Of a stretch of DNA of 64,000 nt, positions 1-7,856 are shown piece by piece. The notes beneath the pieces were generated by a model. The model was not told the DNA's origin, made no database searches, and saw nothing but the letters and a program-made list of their open reading frames with translations. Within the stretch, counting starts at the first letter, position 1. Every line of letters begins with the position of its first letter. The position numbers were made by a program, and so were the translations under genes. The DNA is from Henriciella barbarensis (lineage in GTDB: Bacteria; Pseudomonadota; Alphaproteobacteria; Caulobacterales; Hyphomonadaceae), in contig NZ_QWGB01000005.1 in assembly GCF_003576345.1 (NCBI RefSeq), forward strand, positions 496,001 to 560,000. Reading direction: 5' to 3'.

Positions 1-1191
1 GGAGCCAACCGCGAGTATGCCATCAGATGTCAGCGCATAGCGGAGCGGGCGAAGGCCGTTACGGTCGAGACCAGCGACAGCCCAGCGGCCATCATAGGCA
101 CAGACAGCGGCAGGCCCGTCCCATGGCTCCATCACCGAGTTACAATAGGCGTAGAGCGCAGCGTGCTCATCAGGAATGATCGATGCACGCTTTGACCAGG
201 CCTCCGGAATGAGAAGCGCCTTGGTCATGGGCGCCGTCCGGCCTGCCTTGCAGAGAATTTCAAACACTGAATCGAGCGCGCCGGAATCAGACGAGCCCTT
301 CGGCACGACGGGCTTAACATCCTCGACATCGTCACCGAAAGCGCCAGAAACCATCTTGATCTCGTGACTCTTCATCCAGTTAAGGTTGCCGCGCAGCGTG
401 TTGATCTCACCATTATGGGCAAGCATCCGGAATGGCTGCGCCAGTTCCCAGCGTGGGAAAGTGTTGGTCGAATAGCGCTGGTGATAGATGGCGATTGGCG
501 AAACGAAACGCTCATCCTTCAAGTCGAGGAAGAAATTGTCGATGTCCTGAGCGAGAAACATGCCTTTATAGATCAGAGACTTGTGGCTGAGCGAGCAGAT
601 GTAGAAGCTTGGAATACCGGCTTCGCGTGCCTTACGCTCAATCCGGCGGCGGCAGAGATAAAGTGCGCGCTCCAACTCATCGGAGGTGCGGCCGCGGCTG
701 TCACGGAACATGACCTGCTCGATTTCAGGGCGGGTGTCGGCTGCCTTCTGGCCTATGACCGAGATGTCCACCGGAGGCTGGCGCCAGCCATAGATATAAA
801 AGCCGAAATGCAGGATTTCGGTTTCCACGATGGCGCGTGCTGCTTCCTGATTACCAAGATCGGTTCGCGGCAGGAATATCTGACCAACGCAGATCGGGTC
901 ATCGGTCGGATGATGACCGGTGCGCTCTGCCTGCTCGCGGAAGAAGTCCTGTGGGACCTCGATACGGATGCCAGCGCCGTCACCGGTCTTACCATCTGCA
1001 TCGACGGCGCCGCGGTGCCAGACATTCTTGAGCGCCTTGATGCCCATCTCGACGATCTCGCGCTTTGGCTTGCCGTCGAGAGAGGCGACGAGACCGACGC
1101 CGCAGGCATCTTTCTCGAACTCTTCATCATAGGCATGCGCCTCGATAAGCTTCTGGCGTTCTTTGAGGTATTTTTCGATCGTGTCGGTCAT
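1..1191 (-). CDS. gltB: Glutamate synthase large subunit (partial, N-terminal 397 residues)
   Basis: Large chain of NADPH glutamate synthase, which takes the amide of glutamine and transfers it to 2-oxoglutarate. Only the N-terminal glutamine amidotransferase part is in the window; the frame stays open to the left edge. A propeptide of about 29 residues precedes Cys30 in DACGVG, the N-terminal nucleophile of class II amidotransferases once the propeptide is removed. A later DRNGLRPLRY block is also typical of GltB. The ATG at 1191 has an AGGGA about 7 nt upstream. It follows gltD by about 50 nt, so the two are probably one operon in the order gltD-gltB. Long open frames on the opposite strand here are shadows of this gene. 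Confidence 0.96.
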   Translation of the reverse strand, partial: MTDTIEKYLKERQKLIEAHAYDEEFEKDACGVGLVASLDGKPKREIVEMGIKALKNVWHRGAVDADGKTGDGAGIRIEVPQDFFREQAERTGHHPTDDPICVGQIFLPRTDLGNQEAARAIVETEILHFGFYIYGWRQPPVDISVIGQKAADTRPEIEQVMFRDSRGRTSDELERALYLCRRRIERKAREAGIPSFYICSLSHKSLIYKGMFLAQDIDNFFLDLKDERFVSPIAIYHQRYSTNTFPRWELAQPFRMLAHNGEINTLRGNLNWMKSHEIKMVSGAFGDDVEDVKPVVPKGSSDSGALDSVFEILCKAGRTAPMTKALLIPEAWSKRASIIPDEHAALYAYCNSVMEPWDGPAAVCAYDGRWAVAGLDRNGLRPLRYALTSDGILAVGS

Positions 1192-1241
1192 GTCGGTATC
1201 CCTGGAAGGGTTTGTCTTGGAGCGCTGTCGGTCAGGCCGGT

Positions 1242-2696
1242 CTATTCAGCGGCGACGGGGGCAGCGGATGCGGTGCGGGCCATCTGTTTCATGCGCTTGT
1301 GCATGCTCTCGGCTGCGTCGCGCCCATCCTTGATAGCCCAGACGACGAGCGAGGCCCCGCGAACGATATCGCCGGCAGCGAACACACCCGGCAGGCTCGT
1401 TTCAAGCGTGGCGAAATCAACCTTGATGGCGCCCCAGCGGTTCACGGTCAGCGCAGGCTCATTGAACAGGTGCGGCAGGTCTTCAGGGTCAAAGCCAAGC
1501 GCCTTGATGACCATGTCGGCTTCGATGTCGAAAGTCCCACCGGTCTTTTCCGGGGACTGGCGGCCGGACGGGTCCGGTGCGCCGAGCTTCATACGCGCGG
1601 CGCGCACGGCTTGCAGCTTTCCGCCTTCGTCGTCGATCAGCGCTTCAGGAGACGCGAGCCATTCAAAGACGACGCCCTCTTCCTCGGCATTGGCGACCTC
1701 GCGCTGCGAGCCCGGCATATTGGCGCGGTCACGGCGATAGAGACAGGAAACAGATGTCGCGCCCTGACGAATGGCTGTGCGCACACAGTCCATAGCCGTG
1801 TCGCCGCCGCCAATGACGACAACCTTGCGGCCTTTCGCGTCGAGCGTGCCATTCTCGAATTCAGGCACGTCATCGCCGAGGCCCTTACGGTTTGACGTGG
1901 TCAGGAAGTCGAGCGCCTTGTGGACGCCTTCGCAACCTGCTCCGGGCACCATCAGGTCGCGCGCCTTGTAGACACCCGTCGCGATCAGAAGCGTGTCATG
2001 TTCGTCGCGAAGGTCTGACAGCTTGTGGGTCTCGCCGATGGAAGCGTTGAACTCAAAGCGTACGCCGCTTTCCTCAAGCCGTTTGATGCGCCGCTCTACA
2101 ATGTGCTTCTCAAGCTTGAAGCCCGGAATGCCATAGACGAGCAGGCCGCCGCCGCGGTCATAACGGTCATAGACGGTGACCTGGTAGCCCTTGCGGCGAA
2201 GCTGTTCAGCAGCCGCGAGGCCACCAGGCCCTGCCCCGATGATACCGGCAGATTGTTCACGCTCGCGCGGAGGCTTGATCGGGGTCACATAGCCCTGCTC
2301 CCACGCATTGTCGGTGATGTAACGTTCCATCGCGCCAATGGTGACCGTGCCGTGGCCGGACTGCTCAACGGTGCAGATACCTTCGCAGAGGCGGTCCTGA
2401 GGGCAGATGCGTCCGCAGATTTCGGGCATGTTGTTGGTAGCAGAGGAGACCTGATAAGCTTCCTCCATACGATCCTCGGCAGCAAGCTTCAGCCAGTCAG
2501 GAATGTCGTTGGAAAGTGGGCAGCCCTGCTGGCAGAATGGCACGCCGCACTGCGAGCAGCGCGCCGCCTGATCTTCAGCAACGGTCTGGGCGTAATCACC
2601 ATAGATCTCCTGGAAATCGCTGCGGCGTGCTTCAGCCGCGCGTTTTTCCGGCATGGTCGGGTTGATCGACGTGAATTTCAGCATCCGACTGGCCAT
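1242..2696 (-). CDS. gltD: Glutamate synthase small subunit (NADPH, FAD, Fe-S)
   Basis: Beta subunit of glutamate synthase; it takes electrons from NADPH and passes them through FAD and Fe-S clusters to GltB. The 484-residue product has two N-terminal cysteine groups (Cys47, 50, 55, 59 and Cys94, 98, 104, 108) for the iron-sulfur centres, a GAGPGG dinucleotide-binding motif near residue 154 and a second one (GGGDTAMD) in the C-terminal half. The start at 2696 is preferred because AGAGG lies 9 nt upstream; in-frame ATGs at 2705 and 2720 are possible but lack spaced ribosome binding sites. It is the promoter-proximal gene of the gltD-gltB pair and is divergent from uppP. Confidence 0.95.
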   Translation of the reverse strand: MASRMLKFTSINPTMPEKRAAEARRSDFQEIYGDYAQTVAEDQAARCSQCGVPFCQQGCPLSNDIPDWLKLAAEDRMEEAYQVSSATNNMPEICGRICPQDRLCEGICTVEQSGHGTVTIGAMERYITDNAWEQGYVTPIKPPREREQSAGIIGAGPGGLAAAEQLRRKGYQVTVYDRYDRGGGLLVYGIPGFKLEKHIVERRIKRLEESGVRFEFNASIGETHKLSDLRDEHDTLLIATGVYKARDLMVPGAGCEGVHKALDFLTTSNRKGLGDDVPEFENGTLDAKGRKVVVIGGGDTAMDCVRTAIRQGATSVSCLYRRDRANMPGSQREVANAEEEGVVFEWLASPEALIDDEGGKLQAVRAARMKLGAPDPSGRQSPEKTGGTFDIEADMVIKALGFDPEDLPHLFNEPALTVNRWGAIKVDFATLETSLPGVFAAGDIVRGASLVVWAIKDGRDAAESMHKRMKQMARTASAAPVAAE

Positions 2697-2775
2697 GGTG
2701 CCCATCCTCTTTTCGTGCAAGTTTGTGCCCTATCGGTGCTTTTCAGCAGCTTTACAAGGCAGATTCACCTATCGC

Positions 2776-2865
2776 ATATCAACGCGATATATTTTATTTG
2801 ATTTGATCATCAATATAGCGCCGAAATTTGGAAATGGCAAATTCAATGCATATCGAGTTGATATG
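2776..2865. promoter_or_regulatory. Paired TATC-N5-GATA dyads in the gltD/uppP divergent promoter region
   Basis: The 243-nt intergenic region is clearly AT-rich compared with its neighbours. It contains ATATC-N5-GATAT at 2776-2790 and CATATC-N5-GATATG at 2849-2865, two dyads of the same architecture with centres 74 bp apart, close to seven helical turns. A third dyad, TTGAT-C-ATCAA, lies between them at 2803-2813. The pair looks like a two-site operator. I infer regulation of gltDB, uppP or both; the binding protein is unknown. Confidence 0.4.
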
Positions 2866-2939
2866 TTTCATGCGGAGGTGCGTTTGCGAAAAAAGCATGA
2901 CATAGGTCTGAGCGTTATTGGACTGCCGGGACTAGAACT

Positions 2940-3776
2940 ATGTCGCTTCTCCAGCTTGTTATCATTTCTATCGTGCAGGGCATATCGGAATGGCTTCCGA
3001 TCTCATCGTCTGCACACGTTCTGCTGACCGCAAACATCTTCGGCGTCTCGGGCGAAGACGAGCTGATGGTGAACGCCATGGCCCACCTCGGCACGTTATT
3101 CGCGCTGTTCGCTTTTTTCTGGAGAGACACTGGCCGCGTCGTCAAAGGCAGCTTCGAACTTGTCGGTATTGGCCGGGAACACGGACGCCTGACGGATGGC
3201 GGCAAGCTTGCCCTGCTCATCCTCGTGGCAACACCACCGGCACTCCTGGCCGGGCTTGCGCATGAATTCGTCCCCGGTCTCGACATGCTTCGTAGCGCCT
3301 ATGTTATTGCGGGCACGACGATTGTCTTTGGCCTGCTCCTCTGGTGGGCCGACGTGAAAGGTCCTCGCCACCGCACCGAAGCCGACATGTCACTTCGCGA
3401 CGGCGTGCTGATCGGCCTTGCGCAGGCGCTGGCCATGATCCCGGGCGTCAGCCGTTCAGGCGTCACGATGACAGCGGCGCGCGCCCTCGGCCTATCGCGG
3501 ACGGAGGCGGCTCGCTTTGGTATGCTATGTGGTGCGCCAGTCCTGTTGATAGCGGGAAGCTATGCCTGCCTGAAGCTCGCCACCGCCGATGCGGGCGAAG
3601 TCACGGTGCCGCTCTCTGATGGCATGATCGTGGCGGGTCTCAGCTTCGCGACGGCGTTTGCGTCCATCTGGACGCTCATGGCGCTCCTCAATCGGATGAG
3701 CTTCCTGCCCTTCGTGATCTACCGCATGCTGCTCGGCATCGCCGTTCTCGCGGCGATCCCGCTCATCGGGCTCTGA
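2940..3776 (+). CDS. uppP: Undecaprenyl-diphosphate phosphatase
   Basis: Integral membrane phosphatase of the BacA/UppP family, which recycles undecaprenyl pyrophosphate to the monophosphate carrier lipid for peptidoglycan and other envelope polymers. The 278 residues include both family signatures: GISEWLPISSSAH (residues 14-26, with Glu17 and the SSS-x-H loop) and PGVSRSG (168-174, catalytic Arg172). Several hydrophobic segments fit the usual multi-span topology and the length is normal. There is no convincing Shine-Dalgarno before the ATG. It is divergent from gltD and appears monocistronic. Confidence 0.96.
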   Translation: MSLLQLVIISIVQGISEWLPISSSAHVLLTANIFGVSGEDELMVNAMAHLGTLFALFAFFWRDTGRVVKGSFELVGIGREHGRLTDGGKLALLILVATPPALLAGLAHEFVPGLDMLRSAYVIAGTTIVFGLLLWWADVKGPRHRTEADMSLRDGVLIGLAQALAMIPGVSRSGVTMTAARALGLSRTEAARFGMLCGAPVLLIAGSYACLKLATADAGEVTVPLSDGMIVAGLSFATAFASIWTLMALLNRMSFLPFVIYRMLLGIAVLAAIPLIGL

Positions 3777-3810
3777 TCGGCAAAATCTCGCTCTTGATCA
3801 CTGCCAAATG

Positions 3811-3824
3811 CGTGTCCGGACACG
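3811..3824. promoter_or_regulatory. Perfect 14-bp palindrome upstream of the RHH/TonB-like gene
   Basis: CGTGTCCGGACACG is a perfect 14-bp palindrome in the roughly 100-nt gap between uppP and the next gene. Ribbon-helix-helix proteins often bind palindromes in their own promoters and the next gene encodes such a fold, so autoregulation is a possible inference. It could also be chance in GC-rich DNA. Confidence 0.25.
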
Positions 3825-3916
3825 AAAACTCTGGTGCCGGGACGGCTTTGTGGTTTCTATCAGGCCTGTAGCCTTGAAGCATGGAGCGGCCGCTAGACAC
3901 AGTCAGGCCGAGTTCG

Positions 3917-4513
3917 ATGAAGCAGCAACGCGAAAAGAAATCAGAGACACTGGAAGTCCGTCTACCTCATTCCAAGAAGGAAGCCTTCAAGGCCGCCTGC
4001 GAGGCAGAGGGAATAACGGCAAGCCATGCGGTGCGCACTTTCATTGACGCCTATCTGCGACGCTCGCGGCAGATGAAAGCCAAACGTATCGCAAAGGATA
4101 TCTCCATGACCCTCATCCGCAATCCACTGAAAACCACAGGCGGTCTCGCAGCAGCCGCGACGGCAATTGTCGGCTTTTTCAGCCTCGCCCTTCCGAGCGT
4201 CGCTGACACTGACGTTCAGCCAATTGCTCCACCAACACCGTCATATCCGATCGAGCTTAGTCAGCAGGGTGTAAGCGCCAAATGCAAGTCGACTTTCAAT
4301 GTTTCAAAAGAAGGGTTTGTCGAAACCGGTATTGAGGTGGATTGCACACATCCCGGCTTCGTAGAAGTCACACGCAAGGCGATTCAGTCGCTTCGCTTCG
4401 AACCGAGAGTTGTCGACGGTGAGCCTGTACGAATGACAGGCATCGTCTATCCGATCGAGTATCGCATAGAGCCAGGAATCGAAGAAATATCAGGCCCGGA
4501 AGCACCGAATTAG
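3917..4513 (+). CDS. Membrane protein with N-terminal ribbon-helix-helix segment and TonB C-terminal domain
   Basis: A 198-residue protein when read from the ATG at 3917 (an in-frame ATG at 3881 would add 12 residues; neither has a strong ribosome site). Residues about 8-45 read LEVRLPHSKKEAFKAACEA and so on to a helix ending FIDAYLRR, typical of ribbon-helix-helix/CopG-like segments. A hydrophobic span (about residues 75-100) follows, then a Pro-rich stretch and a C-terminal TonB-like domain with YPIE, ATRKAI-type and YPIEYRIE elements. Such a domain normally contacts TonB-dependent receptors or acts in the periplasm, so a cytoplasmic RHH on the same chain is unusual. No ExbB or ExbD lies nearby. 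A strong terminator follows. Confidence 0.75.
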   Translation: MKQQREKKSETLEVRLPHSKKEAFKAACEAEGITASHAVRTFIDAYLRRSRQMKAKRIAKDISMTLIRNPLKTTGGLAAAATAIVGFFSLALPSVADTDVQPIAPPTPSYPIELSQQGVSAKCKSTFNVSKEGFVETGIEVDCTHPGFVEVTRKAIQSLRFEPRVVDGEPVRMTGIVYPIEYRIEPGIEEISGPEAPN

Positions 4514-4529
4514 GCTTGGGCTCAAATAT

Positions 4530-4556
4530 GGGCGAAGCGGCTTACGCTTCGCCCTT
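4530..4556. terminator. Bidirectional hairpin terminator
   Basis: A perfect 10-bp stem, GGGCGAAGCG (4530-4539) and CGCTTCGCCC (4545-4554), with a 5-nt loop, sits between the converging TonB-like and NDUFA9-like genes. It is followed by TTCT on the plus strand. The stem overlaps the last codons and stop of the minus-strand gene, so it can terminate transcription from both sides. Confidence 0.7.
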
Positions 4557-5546
4557 CTGGTGGAATTCGCCATAGGCACGGTAACGCCACAGATAGGTCG
4601 GCACGATCGCTTCGATGCTTTCAATCTCGTTCACGCCAAGGTCTTTTAATGTCAGCGCATTTTCAGCGACGACATTGTCGGTCTTCAGCATATCGACCTG
4701 GTCGCCCGTGATCGGCGGCGGGCCGAGAACTGTGTGGAGAGGCAGGAACGGGATCTTCCAGATTGCGCCGAAGGTCAGCCCCATCGGCTTGGCGACGAAG
4801 TATGGCAGCGGCAGCGCATAGCGCTTGCGGTCGATCGTCTCGCCGATGAAGTCGTAAAGCTCATTGAAGGTGTAGATGCTCGGGCCGCCGAGTTCATAGG
4901 TCTTGCCCTGAACATCATCGCGGCTCACGGCAGCCGCGATGGCTTCGGCGACATCGCCCGCATAGACCGGCTGGAGCTTCGTCTTGCCACCGCCGATGGC
5001 CGGCAGGAACGGCGCAACGTTTGAAACAGGATGGGCTGCCATACCGGCGAACTTGTTGAAGAAATCATCTTCCGGCCCGAACACGATGGACGGGCGCAGG
5101 ATCACCGCCTTAGGGATCGCGTTACGCACGGCCTGTTCGGCCAGCGCCTTGGTGCGGGCATAGTCAGACTCTGAATTCTCATTGGCACCAATCGCGGACA
5201 TCTGGACGAAGCGCTTGATGCCTGCGGCGGCTGCGCATTCAGCCACGGTCTGCGCACCGCCAAGCTGGGCGGACTCAAAGCTCTGCTGACCTTTTTCATA
5301 AAGGATGCCAACGAGGTTTACGACAGCGTCAGCCCCTTCTATGGCGCGCTCGACGGAAAGACGGTTGCGGACGTTAGCCTGAGCGATATCGATCCAGCCC
5401 GGAGGGCCCGCAAGACGAACATCGCCAGCAAGGTGCGGACGGCGCACGGCGATGCGGACACGGTAGCCTGCCTCGACAAGGGCGCGGGCCGCGTAGTGGC
5501 CGATAAAACCGGAACCGCCAAAAAGAGTAACAAGACCTGTCGACAT
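4542..5546 (-). CDS. NDUFA9-family NAD(P)-binding protein (atypical short-chain dehydrogenase)
   Basis: A 334-residue extended/atypical SDR. GGSGFIG at residues 10-16 is the dinucleotide-binding turn, and YARTK at 129-133 matches the YxxxK pair. The overall pattern resembles the complex I NDUFA9-like proteins of Alphaproteobacteria, which are linked with respiratory complex I or quinone metabolism rather than with a known substrate. AGAGG lies about 11 nt before the ATG. It converges on the TonB-like gene and shares a terminator with it. The family is clear; its biochemical role here is inferred only from homology. Confidence 0.85.
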   Translation of the reverse strand: MSTGLVTLFGGSGFIGHYAARALVEAGYRVRIAVRRPHLAGDVRLAGPPGWIDIAQANVRNRLSVERAIEGADAVVNLVGILYEKGQQSFESAQLGGAQTVAECAAAAGIKRFVQMSAIGANENSESDYARTKALAEQAVRNAIPKAVILRPSIVFGPEDDFFNKFAGMAAHPVSNVAPFLPAIGGGKTKLQPVYAGDVAEAIAAAVSRDDVQGKTYELGGPSIYTFNELYDFIGETIDRKRYALPLPYFVAKPMGLTFGAIWKIPFLPLHTVLGPPPITGDQVDMLKTDNVVAENALTLKDLGVNEIESIEAIVPTYLWRYRAYGEFHQKGEA

Positions 5547-5651
5547 GAGCGCTGAACCTCTATTCCGCAGCCTGCTTGAATCAATCTGCGCCTTTCACCA
5601 TGCAACGACATGATTGTCCATGCGACGAAAGGCAAACCACATGCACCGAGA

Positions 5652-5990
5652 CTAGCTACCCTGGCGCAGCGATTTTTCCAGTACCTGCTGGGAGCCGAAG
5701 GCCAGGCGCAGACGATCCGTAGCTTCGGCGAGTGAGGTACGGCGTTCTGCGACGAGCGCCTCCTGTTTCCGCAACTGTTCGACGAGCCGGCGAGAGCTGC
5801 CATTACGTTCAGCCAGGCTGATCGATGCAAAATCCATCACTTCGGTCGGCGCCTGCAAGGCTGCCCGCATGGCAGTGAGATCGGTTTGCGCCCGCTCCAG
5901 CGCCATCTGCGCGGCGGCCATGTCCTGCTCGGCTCGTTGGCGCTTGAGCCCGACCAGCTTCTTCAGGGCTGCCGCCGTTTTCTTCTTCAT
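5652..5990 (-). CDS. FliJ-like flagellar coiled-coil protein
   Basis: A 112-residue, highly charged, almost wholly helical protein with long heptad-like stretches (AEQDMAAAQMALERAQTDL; LRKQEALVAERRTSLAEA). It lies directly downstream of flhB as the last gene of the export-gate operon. Size, coiled-coil character and place fit FliJ, the soluble rod that links the FliI ATPase to FlhA, although FliJ is usually next to fliI, which here is elsewhere and on the other strand. The start may be the ATG at 5990 or an upstream TTG at 5999, which has AAGGGG 4-5 nt before it. Confidence 0.6.
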   Translation of the reverse strand: MKKKTAAALKKLVGLKRQRAEQDMAAAQMALERAQTDLTAMRAALQAPTEVMDFASISLAERNGSSRRLVEQLRKQEALVAERRTSLAEATDRLRLAFGSQQVLEKSLRQGS

Positions 5991-6011
5991 CGGCTTCAAA
6001 GCGCCCCTTCC

Positions 6012-7088
6012 CTAGAGATGCTGACGCAGGCGATCGACGAAGCTGATGGCCGCGGCCACAGCAGCGAAGTGCTCGGTGTGGATTTCTTCGTCTATCTCAA
6101 CGAGGCGATAGATGGAGCGCGTCGCTGGCGGGTCGCGATAGATCGGCACATCGTGGGCGTGCGCGACTTCGCGGATGCGGGCGGCCATATGGTCAACGCC
6201 CTTTGCAACAACGATTGGCGCCTTGTCACTGTCAGGCTCCCACTTCAGCGCGACGGCATAGTGCTCCGGGTTGACCATGACGACGGTGGCATCCTTCACG
6301 TTCTGCAGCATCTGACCCTTGGAGATTTTCTGCCCCTTCTCCCGACGCTGCTGCTTGAGGTGGGGATCGCCTTCGCTACGCTTCATCTCATCCTTCATCT
6401 CCTGCCGCGTCATCTTGAGCTTGTTGGCGTGAAGCTGGCGCTGGATGAAGAAGTCGACGCCGCCCAGCGCAAACTGGAAAACGCAGAAAATGATGATGAT
6501 CATCGTCACCTGGCTGAAGGTGAACTCGAAGAACTGAGACAGCTGGACCGCGCTACTGGCGTAATAGTTTTCCACGAAGTGATAGAGAAAGAGCGAGGCC
6601 AGAAGCCCCGCGAACAGCATCTTGGCGGTATCCTTGCCAAAATCGATCAGCCCCTTAGGGCCGTACTTCTTCTTTAGGTTTTCGACCGGGTTGAGCTTTT
6701 TCATGTCCGGCTTGATGGACTTGGTTGAGAACGCCACGGCGCCCTGAATGACAACGGTCGCGAGAACCAGAACAACCAGAATGCCGAACAGGGGCAGGCA
6801 CTGCATCAGGACGCTGGTCAGCCAGCGACGCGACTGTGCGCCGGAGCCGGCGAAAATATCATGCGCATAGCTGTCAGCATGATAGAACATTGCCGAGAAA
6901 TCGTTGAAGATTCCGCGTCCAAGAACGGTGCCGAACAGGGCCGCAGCGAGGACCATGCCCAGCATCAGCGCGAAGCTGGTCGCTTCTTTCGACTGAGCGA
7001 CATTACCGTCCTTGCGGGCCTGGCGTTTCTTCTGCTCTGTGGCCTCGAATTCCTTCTCGCCGCCACCGCTATTCTGGTCTTCAGCCAT
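6012..7088 (-). CDS. flhB: Flagellar type III export switch protein FlhB
   Basis: Export-gate membrane protein that switches substrate class from rod/hook to filament. The 358 residues show a charged N-terminus, four hydrophobic spans (about 38-60, 98-118, 155-172, 195-215) and a cytoplasmic domain. The autocleavage site of the family, normally NPTH, reads NPEH (Asn273-His276) within VMVNPEHYAVALKWE. Asn-Pro and the following YAVAL context are kept, so cleavage may still occur. It follows fliR by 12 nt in the flgB-to-fliJ-like operon. An AGGGGG sequence upstream of the ATG supports the start. Confidence 0.97.
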   Translation of the reverse strand: MAEDQNSGGGEKEFEATEQKKRQARKDGNVAQSKEATSFALMLGMVLAAALFGTVLGRGIFNDFSAMFYHADSYAHDIFAGSGAQSRRWLTSVLMQCLPLFGILVVLVLATVVIQGAVAFSTKSIKPDMKKLNPVENLKKKYGPKGLIDFGKDTAKMLFAGLLASLFLYHFVENYYASSAVQLSQFFEFTFSQVTMIIIIFCVFQFALGGVDFFIQRQLHANKLKMTRQEMKDEMKRSEGDPHLKQQRREKGQKISKGQMLQNVKDATVVMVNPEHYAVALKWEPDSDKAPIVVAKGVDHMAARIREVAHAHDVPIYRDPPATRSIYRLVEIDEEIHTEHFAAVAAAISFVDRLRQHL

Positions 7089-7100
7089 CCGGCAGTCCCC

Positions 7101-7856
7101 CTATAGCCAGCCAATGATGGACGGCGCGCGATCGCCCCATACCAACAGCATTGTGGTGATCGAAAAAGCGAGCAGCATAATGCCCGCGCCAATCATGAAT
7201 GGCGCGCCGACAAAGGCCACCATGAGCGATGGAAGCGCCTTGTTTATGAAGCCAAGACAGATGTTGTAGAGCAGGTTCACCGCGACGAAGGGCCAAGCCA
7301 GCATGATGGCAATGCCGAACGCCTCGAAGCCACGCATGACGAAGAACATCGGATCGACCAGACCGAGAGCGCCCGCCGGAATATCGCCGTAGAGCGTCAC
7401 GACCCTGGCAAAAACACTGACATGATAATCCATGCTGAGCAGCAGCGCCGCCCCCGCCATGGCGAGCGCATTCGCCGTGATTGTCTGGGCTTCAGTCTCC
7501 AGCGCGATACCCAACATCTGAGCAAGGCCAATGACCTGCGCGATGATGGTACCCGTTATGGACAGCATCCAGATCGCCAGTCGAAGCAGCAGGCCGAAGA
7601 AGAGCCCGATTGTCGCCTCGAGGGCGAGGTAGCGAAAAAACTCTCCAAGCCCTGAAAGAACCGGCAGATCGATCACGCCGCTGGCGGCCAGAGAGATGGC
7701 GAAGACCAGGATAATCATCGCCCGCACGCGCACCGGGACGGCCTGCTCACCGATGCCGGGCATGAAATAGATGATGAACCCTACCCGCGCCATGATCAGC
7801 ATGACAGCGCCAATCCAGTAGACGGCCTGTCCAGATGCGAGCAACGTATCGGGCAT
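7101..7856 (-). CDS. fliR: Flagellar export gate protein FliR
   Basis: Core component of the FliPQR export pore. The 251-residue hydrophobic protein has about six membrane segments and FliR-like sequence such as MPGIGEQAVPVRVRAM near the N-terminus and ALPSLMVAFVGAPFMIG near the C-terminus. Its ATG overlaps the flhA stop codon by one base (TGATG), so translation is probably coupled to flhA. Normal length. Confidence 0.97.
   Translation of the reverse strand: MPDTLLASGQAVYWIGAVMLIMARVGFIIYFMPGIGEQAVPVRVRAMIILVFAISLAASGVIDLPVLSGLGEFFRYLALEATIGLFFGLLLRLAIWMLSITGTIIAQVIGLAQMLGIALETEAQTITANALAMAGAALLLSMDYHVSVFARVVTLYGDIPAGALGLVDPMFFVMRGFEAFGIAIMLAWPFVAVNLLYNICLGFINKALPSLMVAFVGAPFMIGAGIMLLAFSITTMLLVWGDRAPSIIGWL

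Noticed and set aside
753-1136. Open frame on the minus strand inside gltB in another phase
   Set aside because: The gltB frame itself shows conserved GltB motifs; this one is Arg/Ser-rich shadow sequence.
364-1740. Long plus-strand open frame across gltB and gltD
   Set aside because: It lies opposite two clear enzymes and its translation has no recognisable domain; GC-rich codon bias on the minus strand explains it.
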